A stretch of 30,636 nt of DNA, from assembly GCA_934725355.1 (NCBI GenBank), contig CAKVAO010000009.1:1-30636 (forward strand), given 5' to 3'. Each line of letters opens with the position of its first letter. Position 1 is the stretch's first letter. The notes below the pieces were generated by a model. That model had not been told where the DNA came from. It did not search any database and was given only the letters and a program-made list of their open reading frames with translations. Source of the DNA: an uncultured Candidatus Saccharibacteria bacterium (GTDB taxonomy: Bacteria; Patescibacteriota; Saccharimonadia; Saccharimonadales; Saccharimonadaceae). Of this stretch, positions 29,315 to 30,636 are shown in pieces. The position numbers were made by a program, and so were the translations under genes.

Positions 29315-30040
29315 ATGACTGCACAGTGCACTGTGATTGACATAGATTTTGACTTTCAGAAAGAAGCAAATTATCGAGACTCAGACAGATATAGTCCCAC
29401 TCTGCGCGAATATCACAGGTTATTGTGGAGCAAGCAATTACCAAACGGCAACACATTTACCTTAACCCCCATCGCTAACAACTGTCTTAAGTATTTATCG
29501 CCACAAGGCGACGAATGGATACTGTCAAGCGATCGAGCCGTTGCCAGTTTTACAAAACCAGCTAACATGCAGCCTTTAATCGACAAGATAGGCAAAGATG
29601 AAGTGGCCGATTTTAAGAAATTAACCGATACAATAGGCGGAATAATCATTTGGCCAGCAAAGAAAATCGACAATAAGATTACCATCAATGGACACAGAGG
29701 ATTTTCGCCTAAAATTGCAGATCGACTCGACCTAACGATGGAATGTCTACGAAGATACTACCTAGGGCAAGATAGTCCTTTATTCGAGACATTTTCCAGA
29801 TATTCTAGCTACTTTGATTTATTCCTGGATTTTAGAGGATTTGTAGATTTTTTCCTAATGAACGACTATGTCGATGCTGATTACAGTAGATGCGTAATTG
29901 CTAAACCATACGACAAGAATTTTAACAAAATTGGCAGACCAACAACAGTCGAAGAATACAGGTCCTACATTTCAAGTACCTCGGACCTAGTTAAACGCAG
30001 GAATCAGCGAATTGCCGACTGGGCAAAATACAATCTATAG
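29315..30040 (+). CDS. DUF6994-like protein
   Basis: A 241-residue soluble protein. Its start, IDFDF ... YSPTLREYHRLLWSKQLPNGNTFTL, matches my memory of the DUF6994 family, found scattered in many bacteria, function unknown. Other marks are the stretch GGIIIWPAKKIDNKITINGHRGFSPKIADR near 107-136 and aromatic-rich YFDLFLDFRGFVDFFLMNDYVD near 163-184. No signal peptide or membrane helix is seen. The ATG at 29315 is 9 bp after a -10-like TATAGA, so probably leaderless. A perfect palindrome spans codons 3-7. It lies 38 bp after tRNA-Val, next to a broken small gene, in a stretch that looks accessory; DUF6994 genes being patchily distributed fits this. Confidence 0.8.
   Translation: MTAQCTVIDIDFDFQKEANYRDSDRYSPTLREYHRLLWSKQLPNGNTFTLTPIANNCLKYLSPQGDEWILSSDRAVASFTKPANMQPLIDKIGKDEVADFKKLTDTIGGIIIWPAKKIDNKITINGHRGFSPKIADRLDLTMECLRRYYLGQDSPLFETFSRYSSYFDLFLDFRGFVDFFLMNDYVDADYSRCVIAKPYDKNFNKIGRPTTVEEYRSYISSTSDLVKRRNQRIADWAKYNL
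29322..29335 (+). repeat. 14-bp perfect palindrome at the start of the DUF6994-like gene
   Basis: CACAGTGCACTGTG reads the same on both strands. It lies about 17-30 bp after the -10, inside codons 3-7. It could be an operator, or a hairpin near the start of a leaderless mRNA. Confidence 0.6.
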
Positions 30041-30155
30041 ATAAAATTTCCATAACAACTACATTTTTCCTAATCAGATTAAATAGGGACAGGCAAACCA
30101 CACCATAACGGCTATATCATACAGTGCCGATTTACAAAATTCTTTTTATTGGCAG
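30041..30155. other. intergenic gap without recognisable gene
   Basis: AT-rich sequence between two convergent genes. A weak stem, TGCCGAT / ATTGGCA, with a 16-nt loop at about 30126-30155 may act as a terminator, but lacks a good U tract beyond the loop. Confidence 0.3.
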
Positions 30156-30457
30156 CTATTTCAAATATAGATCAACTAATGATTTACGAAACTCTGCTAT
30201 CCAATCTTTGTCACTGGTTCGGCCAGAAACTACGTCATCCATGGTGTCAACGTATTCGCTTAGATCACTGCTAATATCACTATAATTATCGAACTTCATA
30301 AAAGTCGATACCAGCGATCGTAAAGCTGACGTAAATTCTGGGGTAATATTTGACTGACTGTCTACTAGATTAAATATAGATTAAATATAGATTGAACAAA
30401 ACGTTTTTCTTCACTTAGTTTATCATATGCGGGTTTACCATATTCTGTATCATTCAC
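30156..30457 (-). pseudogene. small gene broken by an 11-bp tandem duplication
   Basis: From the GTG at 30457 the frame reads MNDTEYGKPAYDKLSEEKRF and stops after 30 codons, just past an 11-bp tandem repeat. Removing one repeat unit gives one continuous frame of 96 residues to the TAG at 30156, with joined sequence FVQSIFNLVDSQSNITPEF, and a C-terminal half including DNYSDISSDLSEYVDTMDD and WIAEFRKSLVDLYLK. The start is supported by a -10 TAGTAT (30464-30469) 6 bp upstream, the same leaderless layout as other genes here. The C-terminal 47 codons also have an ATG of their own at 30299 but no Shine-Dalgarno. The acidic, helical, small protein recalls immunity proteins, without a firm family match. 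Confidence 0.65.
30366..30393. repeat. 11-bp tandem repeat, about 2.5 copies
   Basis: TAGATTAAATA occurs twice in a row (30366-30387) and a third partial copy, TAGATT, follows. One unit too many shifts the frame of the small minus-strand gene; a change by slippage of one unit would restore it. Confidence 0.85.
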
Positions 30458-30494
30458 GCATATATACTACAACTTAGTCGAGTAAATTTTAAGT

Positions 30495-30519
30495 ACGGGA
30501 GCCCAAACAGAGCTCCCGT
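30495..30519 (-). terminator. hairpin between the partial gene and the broken gene
   Basis: ACGGGAGC / GCTCCCGT, a perfect 8-bp stem with a 9-nt loop. On the minus strand ACTTAAAATTT follows, so the U tract is poor; it may be a weak terminator or mRNA-stability element after the partial gene. Confidence 0.5.
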
Positions 30520-30543
30520 CTGCACGCAAAGACCAATCAGGAA

Positions 30544-30636
30544 TCAGTCACTGCCGTAGCTAGTATATTGGCCGCGCGTCGTGCCATTATCGTTCGGGCC
30601 ATCGCCCTTTCCATAATGATCGTGATTTGCGCTATC
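30544..30636 (-). CDS. C-terminal end of a gene cut by the window edge
   Basis: Thirty codons in an open frame end at a TGA (30544-30546). The visible tail is hydrophilic and rich in Gly, Asn, Asp and Tyr: HDHYGKGDGPNDNGTTRG then QYTSYGSD. The HDHYG could be part of a metal site. The family cannot be told from the tail. It is read in the same direction as, and 86 bp before, the broken small gene. Confidence 0.5.
   Translation of the reverse strand, partial: DSANHDHYGKGDGPNDNGTTRGQYTSYGSD

Noticed and set aside
29211..29688. Minus-strand frames across tRNA-Val and the DUF6994-like gene
   Set aside because: They cross a tRNA or oppose a gene with family-like sequence, and no promoter or ribosome site serves them.
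1..30636. CRISPR array, insertion sequence or prophage
   Set aside because: No regularly spaced repeats, transposase, integrase or structural phage genes are visible; the only tandem repeats are the 11-bp and 66-bp-offset ones reported.

Overview
The window looks like the chromosome of a small-genome bacterium, most probably of the Candidate Phyla Radiation and perhaps Candidatus Saccharibacteria (TM7). This is inferred from gene content, compact spacing, a LemA/HtpX cluster linked to ligA, and shortened versions of housekeeping proteins; no 16S gene is present to confirm it. GC content is moderate (about 44% by eye). UGA is a normal stop (for example rnc, the GH13 gene, and the small gene before the Y-family polymerase), so the recoded UGA of Absconditabacteria/Gracilibacteria is excluded. 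All three tRNA genes encode their CCA ends.

Layout. 1-760: an unrecognised secreted-size protein with a strong promoter. 778-4152: an ABC-F ATPase, then, divergently, a two-gene unit of a small WRGR-motif protein and a Y-family DNA polymerase behind a long structured leader. 4204-8713: a Cu+ P-type ATPase with an HdeD-like membrane protein, and a GH13 alpha-glucosidase. 8787-9704: a candidate small RNA and trmD. 9777-12808, all minus strand: khpA, rpsP, rnc, a Nudix hydrolase, nusB, rpmF, a translation/RNA-processing block. 12902-13410: a LysM membrane protein. 13442-19717: leuS, murF and a CtpE-type P-type ATPase. 19736-20046: tRNA-Ala(CGC) and a second candidate small RNA with a predicted pseudoknot. 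20027-26224: an operon lemA, htpX, a polytopic membrane protein, a Tim44-like/DUF3137 protein and ligA. 26326-29276: tRNA-Leu(GAG), a two-component system, CorA and tRNA-Val(CAC). 29315-30636: an accessory-looking end with a DUF6994-like gene, a small gene broken by an 11-bp tandem duplication, and the tail of a further gene.

Two signals run through the window. First, promoters share a recognisable grammar: a -10 of the TAnnAT type, usually extended by TGn, often with a -35 exactly 17 bp upstream. For many first genes the -10 lies only 6-7 bp before the start codon, so the mRNA should be leaderless; genes inside operons and a few first genes instead have Shine-Dalgarno sites. This pattern also resolves the starts of the ABC-F and CtpE genes. 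Second, two intergenic stretches carry promoter plus terminator but no ORF and fold well, which makes them good small-RNA gene candidates.

The best candidates for something undescribed are the pseudoknot RNA next to ligA, the DNA ligase that has lost all four zinc-finger cysteines, the structured switch-like leader in front of the Y-family polymerase pair, and the lemA-htpX-membrane protein-Tim44-like operon.
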